A DNA stretch of 64,000 bases from TC-15 sp034437275 (GTDB taxonomy: Bacteria; Chloroflexota; Anaerolineae; Aggregatilineales; Aggregatilineaceae), in the NCBI GenBank assembly GCA_034437275.1, contig DAOTUD010000094.1, positions 20,132-84,131 of the forward strand. Reading direction: 5' to 3'. Below the pieces are notes generated by a model. That model searched no databases and had not been told where the DNA came from. It was given only the letters and a program-made list of their open reading frames with translations. The stretch's first letter is position 1; every line of letters starts with the position of its first letter. Shown here one piece after another: positions 43,401-52,004 of this stretch. The translations under genes and the position numbers were made by a program.

Positions 43401-43528
43401 GCTTGTTCCGCCAGAATTCGCTGGACCAGGCCAGCTTTAGCCGCGCGGTGTTGGCCGATCTCGGGTTGGCGGAGCACGTCGCCTCGCTGGACTCCGTGAT
43501 CGAACTGGTGGCCAAAAGCGTAGTGTAA
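40469..43528 (+). CDS. CHAT protease - STAND NTPase - TPR protein
   Basis: Protein of 1019 residues built like an NLR-type signalling protein. Residues 30-235 form a caspase-like CHAT domain: His116 in VVHLVSHAERD and Cys156 in VVLDGCFSQ are the likely dyad. Residues about 262-480 are a STAND/NB-ARC NTPase with Walker A GPVGTGKS (289-296) and Walker B ALLVLDGVD (356-364), then a winged-helix region (RILCKHGLLCREGDLLVVPP). From about 640 to 960 TPR-like helical repeats serve as sensor. Such proteins act in bacterial immunity and regulated cell death; trigger and target here are unknown. It has its own leaderless promoter and is not clearly co-transcribed with neighbours. Confidence 0.85.
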   Translation: MDEKLTSLRKALTVVDGRDVVADPGVAQLRRYLPVLAVIAAPYAGLGGGQDPLNPLDAVGEWRNLCRALADGAAAGDGAGVPLALVRLAPPSSERLAQALAVDGPDMFTVVHLVSHAERDTLHLEDEDGHEAYAVPEHVVRLFAHGRVRLVVLDGCFSQRLAQVLLDETSVQAVAGTRRKVPAASARQFATRFYPRLARGESVQDAFRASLAGLGQADRYELVTDEDLFEVVLPLPPPNLRATRALVGDGLPRMVNVPQPEGFVGRREILGCMARDIPYHDQPAYALTGPVGTGKSMVTAEFANRFGWRFPGGVLWWPANIQTTTREIVAALAQLLELPVYASADELLARLRDRPALLVLDGVDAVTDPAENERLAAFIGRIGAGSGVLLTARTLSAPLRQLEVVQEITLGPLAPKAARTLAMRLAVERDIDALDVDTIDDFLERARNLPWLIARGVRLIETDGIDEALEDLSAYQPERAAPLGLYLGRWLALLAREPARPLDLLIRTQGLPAAFDVALAASLDEDQDVEQQVRILCKHGLLCREGDLLVVPPVVRAQVQQQYAFKAPERARVDHLAMAHLAATWPPLDDPMPLDRALYARLNNTRALLARQMHPDSMFDAAVVTQLLVASALAFRAAGLAAEFLGYAAPIRERLAEDGPDYTRLQVVMGAALSVLPGRQDEAGWMFQIAITLPNLDPNVLAEANQAHGRHLMRVEQYADAEAAFSGAVRPLQLAGRAADMSLAAAVLYDWGQALMAQGRYQEAVPRFQGAMSGYVELQQPEDAIMVQRELAEALQALGQVDRAEDLLRRALASTADRALRGRLRFQLGMLHTARGEQAHRAGDQDASRLEWTTAEMHLIDAVPGLLPEPSLASLGAIFHELARVQGRLSRLADAVANADRARRFFDQVGQWHNMAVSSLTLGQLCMAQGDSVAAQAALHTALDMAAALDNDALVKQIAGVLVRVHHIRMRHAVYADRLFRQNSLDQASFSRAVLADLGLAEHVASLDSVIELVAKSVV

Positions 43529-43566
43529 CAGCCGGCTGTTCACCCCCGGCAAATATGATAGACTGG

Positions 43567-43605
43567 TACGGACGGTAGACGCTGCTGCCGTCCGTAGTTT
43601 ATTTT
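43567..43605 (+). terminator. Hairpin after the CHAT gene
   Basis: TACGGACGG (43567-43575) pairs perfectly over 9 bp with CCGTCCGTA (43588-43596), loop 12 nt, followed by GTTTATTTT. It could also form in the leader of the next gene, whose ribosome binding site GAGGAG is at about 43611. Confidence 0.55.
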
Positions 43606-43623
43606 CGCTGAGGAGCTGCCGCA

Positions 43624-44286
43624 ATGAACGATTGGGAAACCCTGAACTGCGTCAATCACCCGGACCGCATCGCCATCGAGCGCTGCGAGGTGTGCCACAA
43701 GCCGCTGTGCGCCTACTGCCTGTACTACGCCGAGGACGGCACGCGGCTGTGCGAGGAGCACGCCGACGTCGCGCGTCGGGCCGGGATGCGCATCGAGGAA
43801 CCGGGCGCGTACGCCGAGCAACTGATCGGCGCGCAGATCGGGATGCAGCACAAGCAAAAGCACGGCCAGACCCACAGCGAGGCCGGGCTGTACAAGGGCA
43901 ATTCCACCGACCTGATGAGCCTGGTCGGGATGCTGTTTGGGCTGATGGCGTTTGGGGCGTGTTGTGGCGGAGCGTACTGTTTCCCGGTGGTGGGGTTTGT
44001 GCTGTCGCTGATCGCGCTGATCAACGCCCGCGACTCCTACGATAAGCGCCGCACGCGCCGCCTGGGGTTGATCGGGCTGCTGGCGTCCGGCGTGTGGATG
44101 CTGGCCGTGGTGGCCTGCATCGTGGTGTATGTGATGGCGCTGTCTGGGTCGATCACGACCTGGAACTTCTCAACACCCTATACGCCGCAGCATCTCCAGA
44201 CCGCAACGCCGCCTACGTTCACGCCGGAGCCGGGGCAGGATGCCGGCGATGATGTTGTCCACCACAGCCCGCCGACGCAGCCTTAG
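43624..44286 (+). CDS. B-box-type zinc finger membrane protein
   Basis: Protein of 220 residues. The N-terminus has a B-box-like zinc pattern: CVNH, CEVC, CAYC and CEEH (residues about 10-47), C-x2-H / C-x2-C / C-x2-C / C-x2-H. A linker follows, then a DUF4190-like block of two or three hydrophobic helices (SLVGMLFGLMAFGACCGGAYCFPVVGFVLSLIAL; GLIGLLASGVWMLAVVACIVVYVMAL). The C-terminus is Pro/Thr-rich and would face outside. Similar zinc-membrane proteins are common in Chloroflexota with unknown role. It directly follows the CHAT gene in the same direction. Confidence 0.78.
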   Translation: MNDWETLNCVNHPDRIAIERCEVCHKPLCAYCLYYAEDGTRLCEEHADVARRAGMRIEEPGAYAEQLIGAQIGMQHKQKHGQTHSEAGLYKGNSTDLMSLVGMLFGLMAFGACCGGAYCFPVVGFVLSLIALINARDSYDKRRTRRLGLIGLLASGVWMLAVVACIVVYVMALSGSITTWNFSTPYTPQHLQTATPPTFTPEPGQDAGDDVVHHSPPTQP

Positions 44287-44361
44287 CGGACTTGGGCCGG
44301 ATCGCGTTTAACGTTACACTAGAGCGCAAGCGTTAGTCGTCATACGAGGAGTAGTACGATT

Positions 44362-45231
44362 ATGGACCCTGTGCAGATTGGAGTGATCGGTGGTTCTGGC
44401 CTGTATAACATGGCCGAACTGACCGATGTTGAAGAACATCATATCCTGACGCCGTTTGGCGAACCCAGCGACGCGGTGCTGGTGGGCAGGCTGGCCGGGC
44501 AGCGCATCGCCTTCATTCCCCGGCATGGACGCGGGCATTTCCTGAACCCGTCCGAGGTGCCCTATCGTGCCAATATTTTCGCGCTCAAGTCGCTGGGCGT
44601 GCAGCAAGTGATCGCGGTCAGCGCGTGCGGATCGCTGCGCGAGGAATTCGCGCCGGGCCACATCGTGATCCCCGACCAGTTGATCGACCGCACACTGGGC
44701 AAGCGCGAGGTGTCGTTCTTCGGCGATGAGCTGGTGGCGCACATCTCGACCGCCGATCCCTTCTGTCCGGCGTTGAGCGAAGTGCTGGGCGACGCGGTGC
44801 AGGCGGCAGGTGGTACGGTGCACCGCAGCGGGACGTACATCACGGCGGAGGGGCCGCGCTTCAGCACTCGCGCCGAAAGTGCACTGTTCCGCAGTTGGGG
44901 CATGGACATCGTCGGCATGACGACCTCGCCCGAGGCGTTCCTGGCGCGCGAGGCGGAGATGTGCTACGCAGTGATGGCGCACGTCACCGATTACGACGTG
45001 TGGCACGAGTCGGAAGAAGATGTGACGGTCGCGATGGTGGTCCGCACCTTGCAGGCCAACCTGGCGATTGCGCAGCGGGCGTTGGTCAACGTCACGCGGC
45101 GGCTGGCGGATGGTGTGGAAGACTGCGACTGCTATCACGCGCTGGTCGACGCGCTGATCACCGATCCCGAGCGTGTCAGCCGCGACACCATCGACAGGCT
45201 CCAGCCGATTGTCGGCAAATATTTCGAGTAG
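44362..45231 (+). CDS. mtnP: S-methyl-5'-thioadenosine phosphorylase
   Basis: MTA phosphorylase of 289 residues in the methionine salvage/purine pathway. Motifs: GVIGGSGLYNM, PRHGRGHFLNPSEVPYRANI, SACGSLREEFAPG, YITAEGPRFSTRAES and GMTTSPEAFLAREAEMCYA. The phosphate-binding and methionine-side residues fit MTAP rather than PNP. GAGGAG precedes the ATG. The last codons and stop (C-GAG-TAG) coincide with a 7-bp target duplication of repeat D, so the insertion recreated the same seven bases 155 bp further on. Confidence 0.93.
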   Translation: MDPVQIGVIGGSGLYNMAELTDVEEHHILTPFGEPSDAVLVGRLAGQRIAFIPRHGRGHFLNPSEVPYRANIFALKSLGVQQVIAVSACGSLREEFAPGHIVIPDQLIDRTLGKREVSFFGDELVAHISTADPFCPALSEVLGDAVQAAGGTVHRSGTYITAEGPRFSTRAESALFRSWGMDIVGMTTSPEAFLAREAEMCYAVMAHVTDYDVWHESEEDVTVAMVVRTLQANLAIAQRALVNVTRRLADGVEDCDCYHALVDALITDPERVSRDTIDRLQPIVGKYFE

Positions 45232-45392
45232 GGGGTTATGCTAGATATCCTGGCGCGTGTGTCGATGGTTTACCCCTCCCTAACTCCCTCCCCGTGAACG
45301 GAGAGGGACTTTGGGTCCCGGTTTGTTTTCCCCTCTCCGCGCGCGGGGAGGGGGCCAGGGGGAGGGGTAAAACTAGCATAACGCCCGAGTAG
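45225..45392. mobile_element. MITE-like repeat D with 7-bp target duplication at the mtnP stop
   Basis: CGAGTAG is directly repeated at 45225-45231 and 45386-45392. The element between (45232-45385, 154 bp) has ends GGGGTTATGCTAG and complement GGCGTTATGCTAG, 12 of 13 matching. Inside lies the TTTACCCC...GGGGTAAAA core of repeats A-C in the opposite orientation. No coding capacity. Confidence 0.85.
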
Positions 45393-45470
45393 CGAACTGA
45401 TTCTTTAAGGACAACATGATGTCGGCGGCAGGGGGCTGTGAATGCTCTGCCGCCGGTTTGTTGGGAGCCT

Positions 45471-46769
45471 ATGCGCCGAACTGTCTCCGATTTTGACTCC
45501 GACCGCCTGCCGGCAGCGGACCCGCCCGAACGCGGGCTGCTGGTGCTGGCCGGGCTGTTCGTGCTGGTGAACCACATCGCGCTGCTGATCGCCGGTGCGC
45601 GCCCCTGGACCGCGCTGTGGCCGGTGGGCGTGTGGGCAGCGTGCGCGCTGATCGGCCATCATCTGCTGGCGCGCTGGCTGCCGAACCGCGATCCGCTGCT
45701 GTTCCCGCTGGCGATGTTCCTCACCGGCTGGGGGCTGAACCTGATCGCGCGGCTGGTGCCGTCCTATGCGCCGCGCCAGACGTTATGGCTGGTGGTGGGG
45801 CTGGCGGCGCTGCTGGCCGTGACGCGGCTGCCCGGCGATCTGCGCTGGCTGCAACGCTACCGCTATACGTTGCTGATCGGCGGGCTGGCGCTGCTGGCGA
45901 TCACGATCTGGCTGGGCGAGAATCCGTCCGGTGGCGGGCCGCGCCTGTGGTTGTGGGTCGGCTTTGGCAAGATCTATTACCAGCCGTCGGAGCTGCTCAA
46001 AATCCTGCTGGTGGCGTTCCTGGCCAGCTATTTCGCCGATCACCAGCGCTACATGCGCCTGGACACGGTGCGGCTGGGGCGCTGGGAGGTGCCGTCGCCC
46101 GCGTTTTTGGGGCCGGTGCTGCTGATGTGGGGCATCTGCATGGTGGTGCTGGTCTGGCAGCGCGACCTGGGCACGGCGACGCTGTTCTTCGTGGTGTTCA
46201 TGATCATGCTCTACCTGGCCAGCGGGCAGGCGGCGCTGTTTCTGGGCGGGGTGGGGCTGCTGCTGCTGGTGAGCGTGGTGGGCTATTTCACGTTCGATGT
46301 GGTGGCGCTGCGCATCGATATCTGGCTGGACCCCTGGACCTCCGCCGGTGACAGAGCCTACCAGATCGTGCAAAGCCTGATCGCGGTGGCCGAGGGCGGC
46401 GTGTTTGGGGCCGGGATCGGCCAGGGCCAGCCGCAGATCGTGCCGGTCGTGCATTCGGATTTCGTGTTCGCCGCGATCAGCGAGGAGTGGGGCGCGCTCG
46501 GGGCGCTGGTGGCGCTGCTGGCGTTGGCGGTGCTCGTGGTGCGCGGGATGCGCATCGCGGCGCAGGCCCGGCAGCCGTTCTGCGCGCTGCTGGCGGCGGG
46601 CCTGAGCCTGATGCTGGCCGTGCAGAGCGTGCTGATCATGGGCGGCGTGCTGCGCTTGCTGCCGCTGACCGGCGTCACGCTGCCGTTTGTCAGCTATGGC
46701 GGCAGTTCGCTGCTGACGAGCTTCGGGATCGTGGGCTTGCTGCTGGTGTTGAGCGAGGAACGGGTATGA
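45471..46769 (+). CDS. SEDS-family peptidoglycan glycosyltransferase RodA/FtsW
   Basis: Multi-pass SEDS protein of 432 residues with the conserved motifs YYQPSELLKI, WQRDLGTATLFF, FGAGIGQGQPQIVPVVHSDFVFAAISEEWG (catalytic Asp in the loop) and LPLTGVTLPFVSYGGSSLL. Start ATG at 45471 after GGGAG; a GTG at 45438 is an alternative. It overlaps the downstream PBP gene by ATGA, so the pair is translationally coupled, like rodA-pbpA. FhaA/FhaB homologues 7 kb upstream complete an Actinobacteria-like set. Confidence 0.92.
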   Translation: MRRTVSDFDSDRLPAADPPERGLLVLAGLFVLVNHIALLIAGARPWTALWPVGVWAACALIGHHLLARWLPNRDPLLFPLAMFLTGWGLNLIARLVPSYAPRQTLWLVVGLAALLAVTRLPGDLRWLQRYRYTLLIGGLALLAITIWLGENPSGGGPRLWLWVGFGKIYYQPSELLKILLVAFLASYFADHQRYMRLDTVRLGRWEVPSPAFLGPVLLMWGICMVVLVWQRDLGTATLFFVVFMIMLYLASGQAALFLGGVGLLLLVSVVGYFTFDVVALRIDIWLDPWTSAGDRAYQIVQSLIAVAEGGVFGAGIGQGQPQIVPVVHSDFVFAAISEEWGALGALVALLALAVLVVRGMRIAAQARQPFCALLAAGLSLMLAVQSVLIMGGVLRLLPLTGVTLPFVSYGGSSLLTSFGIVGLLLVLSEERV

Positions 46770-48229
46770 TCCGCGAACTGAACCACCTGACGCGCGTGCT
46801 GCTGGCCGGGTTTGTGATCGTGGCGCTGACGGTGACGTATTGGGCTGTGGTGCGCGCCGGCGATCTGCGCGCGCGCGAGGACAACCTGCGCACCGTGCGC
46901 GCCGAGCAGCGCATCCGGCGCGGCACAATCGTCGACCGGGACGGTGTGCGGCTGGCGTATACCGAGGTGCTGGACTCCGGCGATGTGCAGCGCGTGTACC
47001 CGTACCCGGAGGCGGTCGGCGCGGTCGGCTATTACAGCTTCGAGTACGGCACCGCTGGGATCGAAGCGGCGTTTGATGCGCAACTGCGCGGCGAGGGATT
47101 GCGCGGCGTGTGGGAGCGCTTCGCGGCGGAGGTGCTGCACCGCCCGCAGCGCGGGCGTGATGTGCGCGCTACGCTCGACCTGGACGTGCAGCAGGCGGCG
47201 ACCCGGGCGTTGGGCGGGCGGCGTGGGGCGGTCGTGGTGGCGCATGTGCCATCGGGCCGCGTGCTGGCGATGGTCAGCCAGCCCGGCTACGATCCCAACC
47301 GCATCGACGCCATCTGGGAGCGCGTCATCCAGCGCCAGGACAACTCGCCGCTGCTCAACCGGGTGACGGCGGGCCTGTACCAGCCGGGCGGCGCGCTGCA
47401 AACCGTGCTGCTGTCGGCGATCCTCTCGACGTATCCCGACCTGGGCACGTCCAGCGATTACGTGCTCAACACCAACCTGCCGGACGCCGCGCGCCCGGTG
47501 CCGGTCGGCGATCCGGCGGGGATGCTGGTCGTCGAGTGCCTGGTCCCGCCGCCGGACCGCGCGCTGTCGCTGGCCGAGGCGTATGCTTACGGCTGCCCGG
47601 CCCCCTTCGCGGCGGCGCTGGGCGACAGCCTGCCCCCGGAACGGCTGTGGGAACGCTACGCCGCGTTTGGGCTGCTGGAGCCGCCGGCGCTGGCCGGTTT
47701 TCGCACGACTGCCGGACGCCCGCCGGTGCCGTTCGACGCCGCGACGCTGCCCGGCACGCTGCGCGCCGAGGCGGTCGGCCAGGGCGCGCTGACCGTCACG
47801 CCGCTGCAAATGCTGCAGGTCGTCGCGGCGGTCGCCAACCAGGGGCAGGGCATCCCGCTGCATCTGGTCGACGCGGTGCGCGACCCCGGCGCGGAGTCCT
47901 GGCAGCCGGTCGCGGTGCCGGTGCGCGAACCGGCGCTGCTGCGCGCCGATGTCGCGGCGGCGGTGCGCCTGACGATGCTGCAAACCACCGCGCTCAACCC
48001 CTACGTCCGCCAGGCCCAAGGCGGCAGCATGGTGCTGTATGGGCACAGCGCGCTGGCCTATGGCGGCCCGGATGCGCGGCCCTATGCGTGGTTTACCGGC
48101 TTCGTGGATCAGAGCGAGGGCGACAAGGCCGCAGCGGTGGCGGTGGTGGTGGTCGTGGAGGACGAGCCAGACCCCGGCGTTGCGGCAGCGGTCGCCAGGG
48201 CGGCGTTGGCCGCGGCGACCGGGCGTTAA
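46766..48229 (+). CDS. Class B penicillin-binding protein homologue without catalytic motifs (pseudo-transpeptidase)
   Basis: Protein of 487 residues aligned throughout with PbpA-type class B PBPs: N-terminal membrane helix (12-29), RRGTIVDRDGVRLA (51-64), YSFEYGTAGIE (91-100), TLDLDVQQAA (136-145), VGQGALTVTPLQMLQVVAAVANQG (337-360) and YAWFTGF (440-446). The three transpeptidase motifs are all altered: SxxK reads G209-A-L-Q212, SxN reads G276-C-P278, and KTG reads H427-S-A429. The rest of the fold is well conserved, so it is probably a structural partner of the coupled RodA rather than an enzyme. Assembly error cannot explain three separate in-frame substitutions. Confidence 0.88.
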   Translation: MIRELNHLTRVLLAGFVIVALTVTYWAVVRAGDLRAREDNLRTVRAEQRIRRGTIVDRDGVRLAYTEVLDSGDVQRVYPYPEAVGAVGYYSFEYGTAGIEAAFDAQLRGEGLRGVWERFAAEVLHRPQRGRDVRATLDLDVQQAATRALGGRRGAVVVAHVPSGRVLAMVSQPGYDPNRIDAIWERVIQRQDNSPLLNRVTAGLYQPGGALQTVLLSAILSTYPDLGTSSDYVLNTNLPDAARPVPVGDPAGMLVVECLVPPPDRALSLAEAYAYGCPAPFAAALGDSLPPERLWERYAAFGLLEPPALAGFRTTAGRPPVPFDAATLPGTLRAEAVGQGALTVTPLQMLQVVAAVANQGQGIPLHLVDAVRDPGAESWQPVAVPVREPALLRADVAAAVRLTMLQTTALNPYVRQAQGGSMVLYGHSALAYGGPDARPYAWFTGFVDQSEGDKAAAVAVVVVVEDEPDPGVAAAVARAALAAATGR

Positions 48230-48261
48230 CCTGGCGGGAGGATAAGGTTTGAGTTATCAAA

Positions 48262-48290
48262 TTGTTTAGTCAATAAAATTAAGGTATGAT
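48262..48290 (+). promoter_or_regulatory. Promoter of the 48342 sensor kinase
   Basis: TTGTTT (48262-48267), 17-bp spacer, TATGAT (48285-48290), in an AT-rich stretch. The kinase GTG start follows 52 bp later. Confidence 0.5.
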
Positions 48291-48341
48291 GAATAATAGA
48301 TTGATTTATTGATTTGAAAAAGGTTGTATGGAGCATGTGTC

Positions 48342-50453
48342 GTGAAGCAGCTTAGGGCCTATTTCGTCATCGTGCTAATTATCGTGCTGCTGTATGTGGT
48401 GTTGGCACAATGGCTGCAACAAAAAGCTGTCGCCGAGCACGAGCGCCTGTTTAACGAGCAGCAGGCGATGCAAACCCGCCTCACGGCGCGCAGCATCGAG
48501 GACCATTTTGGCTGGATTCTGGCCGAAACCAACCTGGTCGTTGATTATGCGATCCCGCTGGTGGTTACCGAACCGCGTTACTCGGTCGAATGGCTGCTGC
48601 CGTTGGCATCGCAGACCATCGAGGACGAGCAGCTCGCCTATGGCTTCTTCCTGACACCGGAGGTGCCGGTCCTGATTCGGCGCGACGATTCCCCGGCGGG
48701 CTTGCTGGCCGAGGGGCTGGTGGATGAATGGATCGCAGCGTACTGGGACGACGCGCTGGCGTCCGACCTGTACGTGACGCCGTTCCAGGCCACCGCCGAT
48801 TACCAGGTCTACGGGGTGCTGCGCCCGGCTTATGTCGCCGGGGAGTTCTACGGCATGTATATCACCGTGCTGGACTTTGGCCCGGTGCTGGAGCAGTACG
48901 TGGTCCCGATGCGGTCGGGCAATTATGGCGCGGCCTGGGTCCAGGATGCGACGAGTTATGTGATCTACGACCACGAGCCGGAAACCATCGGCCAGCTGGT
49001 CGATGATGTGAGCGCGTCCTATCCGGACTTGCAGCGCATCAACCGCCGCATCAAGGCCGAGGAGCAGGGCCAGGGCGAATATCACTACACGGTCGAACTG
49101 GGCGGCGACGTGCAGCGTAAGCTGGTGGCGTGGCACACCGCGCACCTGGGCAACCAGCGCCTCAGCGTGGCGATGTCCGCCCCGGACAGCGAGATCAACG
49201 CCAGCCTGACCGCCTATCGCCAGCAAACCGGCCTGCTCGGCGCGCTGCTGGGCCTGACGTTGATCGCCAGCGGCGGGCTGGTCTACTTCCAGCGCCAGCG
49301 CTCCTTGCAGCGGTTGGTCGATGCCCGCACGCAAGAACTTCAGGACTTGAACCGCGATCTCGAAGCCCGCGTCGAGGCGCGCACAGCAGAGCTTAACCGG
49401 GAGCGCGCCCAGTTGAAGGCGATCCTGGATGCGATGGGCGACGGGCTGGTGTACCGTGACGCCGAATCGATCAAATACACCAACCGGGCGCTGTGTGATT
49501 TGCTCGGCTACGCCCCGGACGACCTGACCGGGACGACGCAGTCGTTTTTCACCCGGCTCACTGGCTCACCGGCGGGCTATCTGCCCCCGCGCACGGACGC
49601 GGACAGCGTGCCGGGGTGGGACAGCGTGTGGCGGGCCGAGGTCGAACTCCGGCGCAAGGACGGCACCATGCTGAATGCCGGCCTGACATCGGCCCTGGTG
49701 TGCGATCAGGACGGTGGTCGCCTGGGCAATGTGGACGTGATCCGCGACATCAGCCAGGAGAAAGCCCTGCAAGAGCAAAAGGACCGCTTTATTGCCCACG
49801 CGGCGCACGAACTGCGCACCCCGTTGTCGAACTTGAAAACGCGGCTGTATTTGCTCCAGCGCCAGCCGGAGAAAGTCGATGCCCATTCCACCGTGATGCA
49901 GCAGGTGACCGACAGCATGACACAGCTTGTCAACGATCTGCTGGAGGTTACGCGCTTTCAGCAAGGCTCCGCCGTACTGCGCAGGCAGCCCACCGATCTG
50001 CGCGGGGCGCTGCAGGCCGTGCTGGAGCGCCGGAAAGCGCTGGCCACGCGCGCCGGGGTGGCGCTGGAGAGTGAGCTGGGCACGGAGCCGGTCGTGGTCC
50101 TGGGCGACGCGCAGCGGTTGGGGCAGGTCTTCAACAGCCTGGTCGAGAACGCCATTCACCATGTCAAGGCGGACGGCACGGTGACGGTCCGGCTGGCGAC
50201 GCAGCGGCAGCAGGGGCGGTCTTATGCGCGCGTCCAGGTGATCGACGACGGGCCGCCCATCGACGACGCCTTGCTCGCGCAGGTGTTCGACCCGTTCTTC
50301 CGCGTGTCGGATGGGCATTCGCCCGGCACCGGGCTGGGGCTGACGATTGCCCGCGCGGTCATCACGCAGCACGGCGGCGAGTTGACGGTTGAGAGCGATG
50401 CCGAACGTGGCATGATCTTCTCGGTCCTGTTAGACTTAGACGCGCGCCATTGA
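48342..50453 (+). CDS. Membrane sensor histidine kinase (extracellular Cache-like, PAS, HisKA, HATPase)
   Basis: Protein of 703 residues. Transmembrane helix at 6-25, a Cache-like extracellular domain to about 290 (LPLASQTIEDEQLAYGFFLTPE; YGMYITVLDFGPVLEQYV), second helix about 294-314, a coiled coil (LQDLNRDLEARVEARTAELNRE), PAS domain, HisKA with the phosphorylated His489 in AHAAHELRTPL, and an ATPase with GTGLGLTIARAV. Start GTG at 48342 has GGAG 8 bp upstream; TTG 48324 is the alternative. No response regulator is adjacent; an orphan one is at 58639. Confidence 0.88.
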   Translation: MKQLRAYFVIVLIIVLLYVVLAQWLQQKAVAEHERLFNEQQAMQTRLTARSIEDHFGWILAETNLVVDYAIPLVVTEPRYSVEWLLPLASQTIEDEQLAYGFFLTPEVPVLIRRDDSPAGLLAEGLVDEWIAAYWDDALASDLYVTPFQATADYQVYGVLRPAYVAGEFYGMYITVLDFGPVLEQYVVPMRSGNYGAAWVQDATSYVIYDHEPETIGQLVDDVSASYPDLQRINRRIKAEEQGQGEYHYTVELGGDVQRKLVAWHTAHLGNQRLSVAMSAPDSEINASLTAYRQQTGLLGALLGLTLIASGGLVYFQRQRSLQRLVDARTQELQDLNRDLEARVEARTAELNRERAQLKAILDAMGDGLVYRDAESIKYTNRALCDLLGYAPDDLTGTTQSFFTRLTGSPAGYLPPRTDADSVPGWDSVWRAEVELRRKDGTMLNAGLTSALVCDQDGGRLGNVDVIRDISQEKALQEQKDRFIAHAAHELRTPLSNLKTRLYLLQRQPEKVDAHSTVMQQVTDSMTQLVNDLLEVTRFQQGSAVLRRQPTDLRGALQAVLERRKALATRAGVALESELGTEPVVVLGDAQRLGQVFNSLVENAIHHVKADGTVTVRLATQRQQGRSYARVQVIDDGPPIDDALLAQVFDPFFRVSDGHSPGTGLGLTIARAVITQHGGELTVESDAERGMIFSVLLDLDARH

Positions 50454-50590
50454 GCAGCTTAGCATGGCTTGCTTTTTCGCCTGGCGGGCTGGATAATCGC
50501 CAGGGACACAACATACACGATGTACGCTTTGAGCGTGACGCTCGCCGTCTGGTTACCCGGCGGGCGTTGGTATCCTTAGGAGAATAACCT

Positions 50591-51925
<1,335 letters not shown>

Positions 51926-52004
51926 GGGGCGACCCGGCGCATACGACTGTACAACAAGGGTAATCCGTCGGGGTTGCCCTTTGTGTTGAAGGAGGATCGA
52001 TGCT

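Noticed and set aside
42023..43624. Long antisense frame under the CHAT gene
   Set aside because: No start signal or motif; opposite-strand shadow.
29475..45392. CRISPR array formed by the repeated GC-rich elements
   Set aside because: Copies are kilobases apart, up to 168 bp long, and carry target duplications; not repeat-spacer units.
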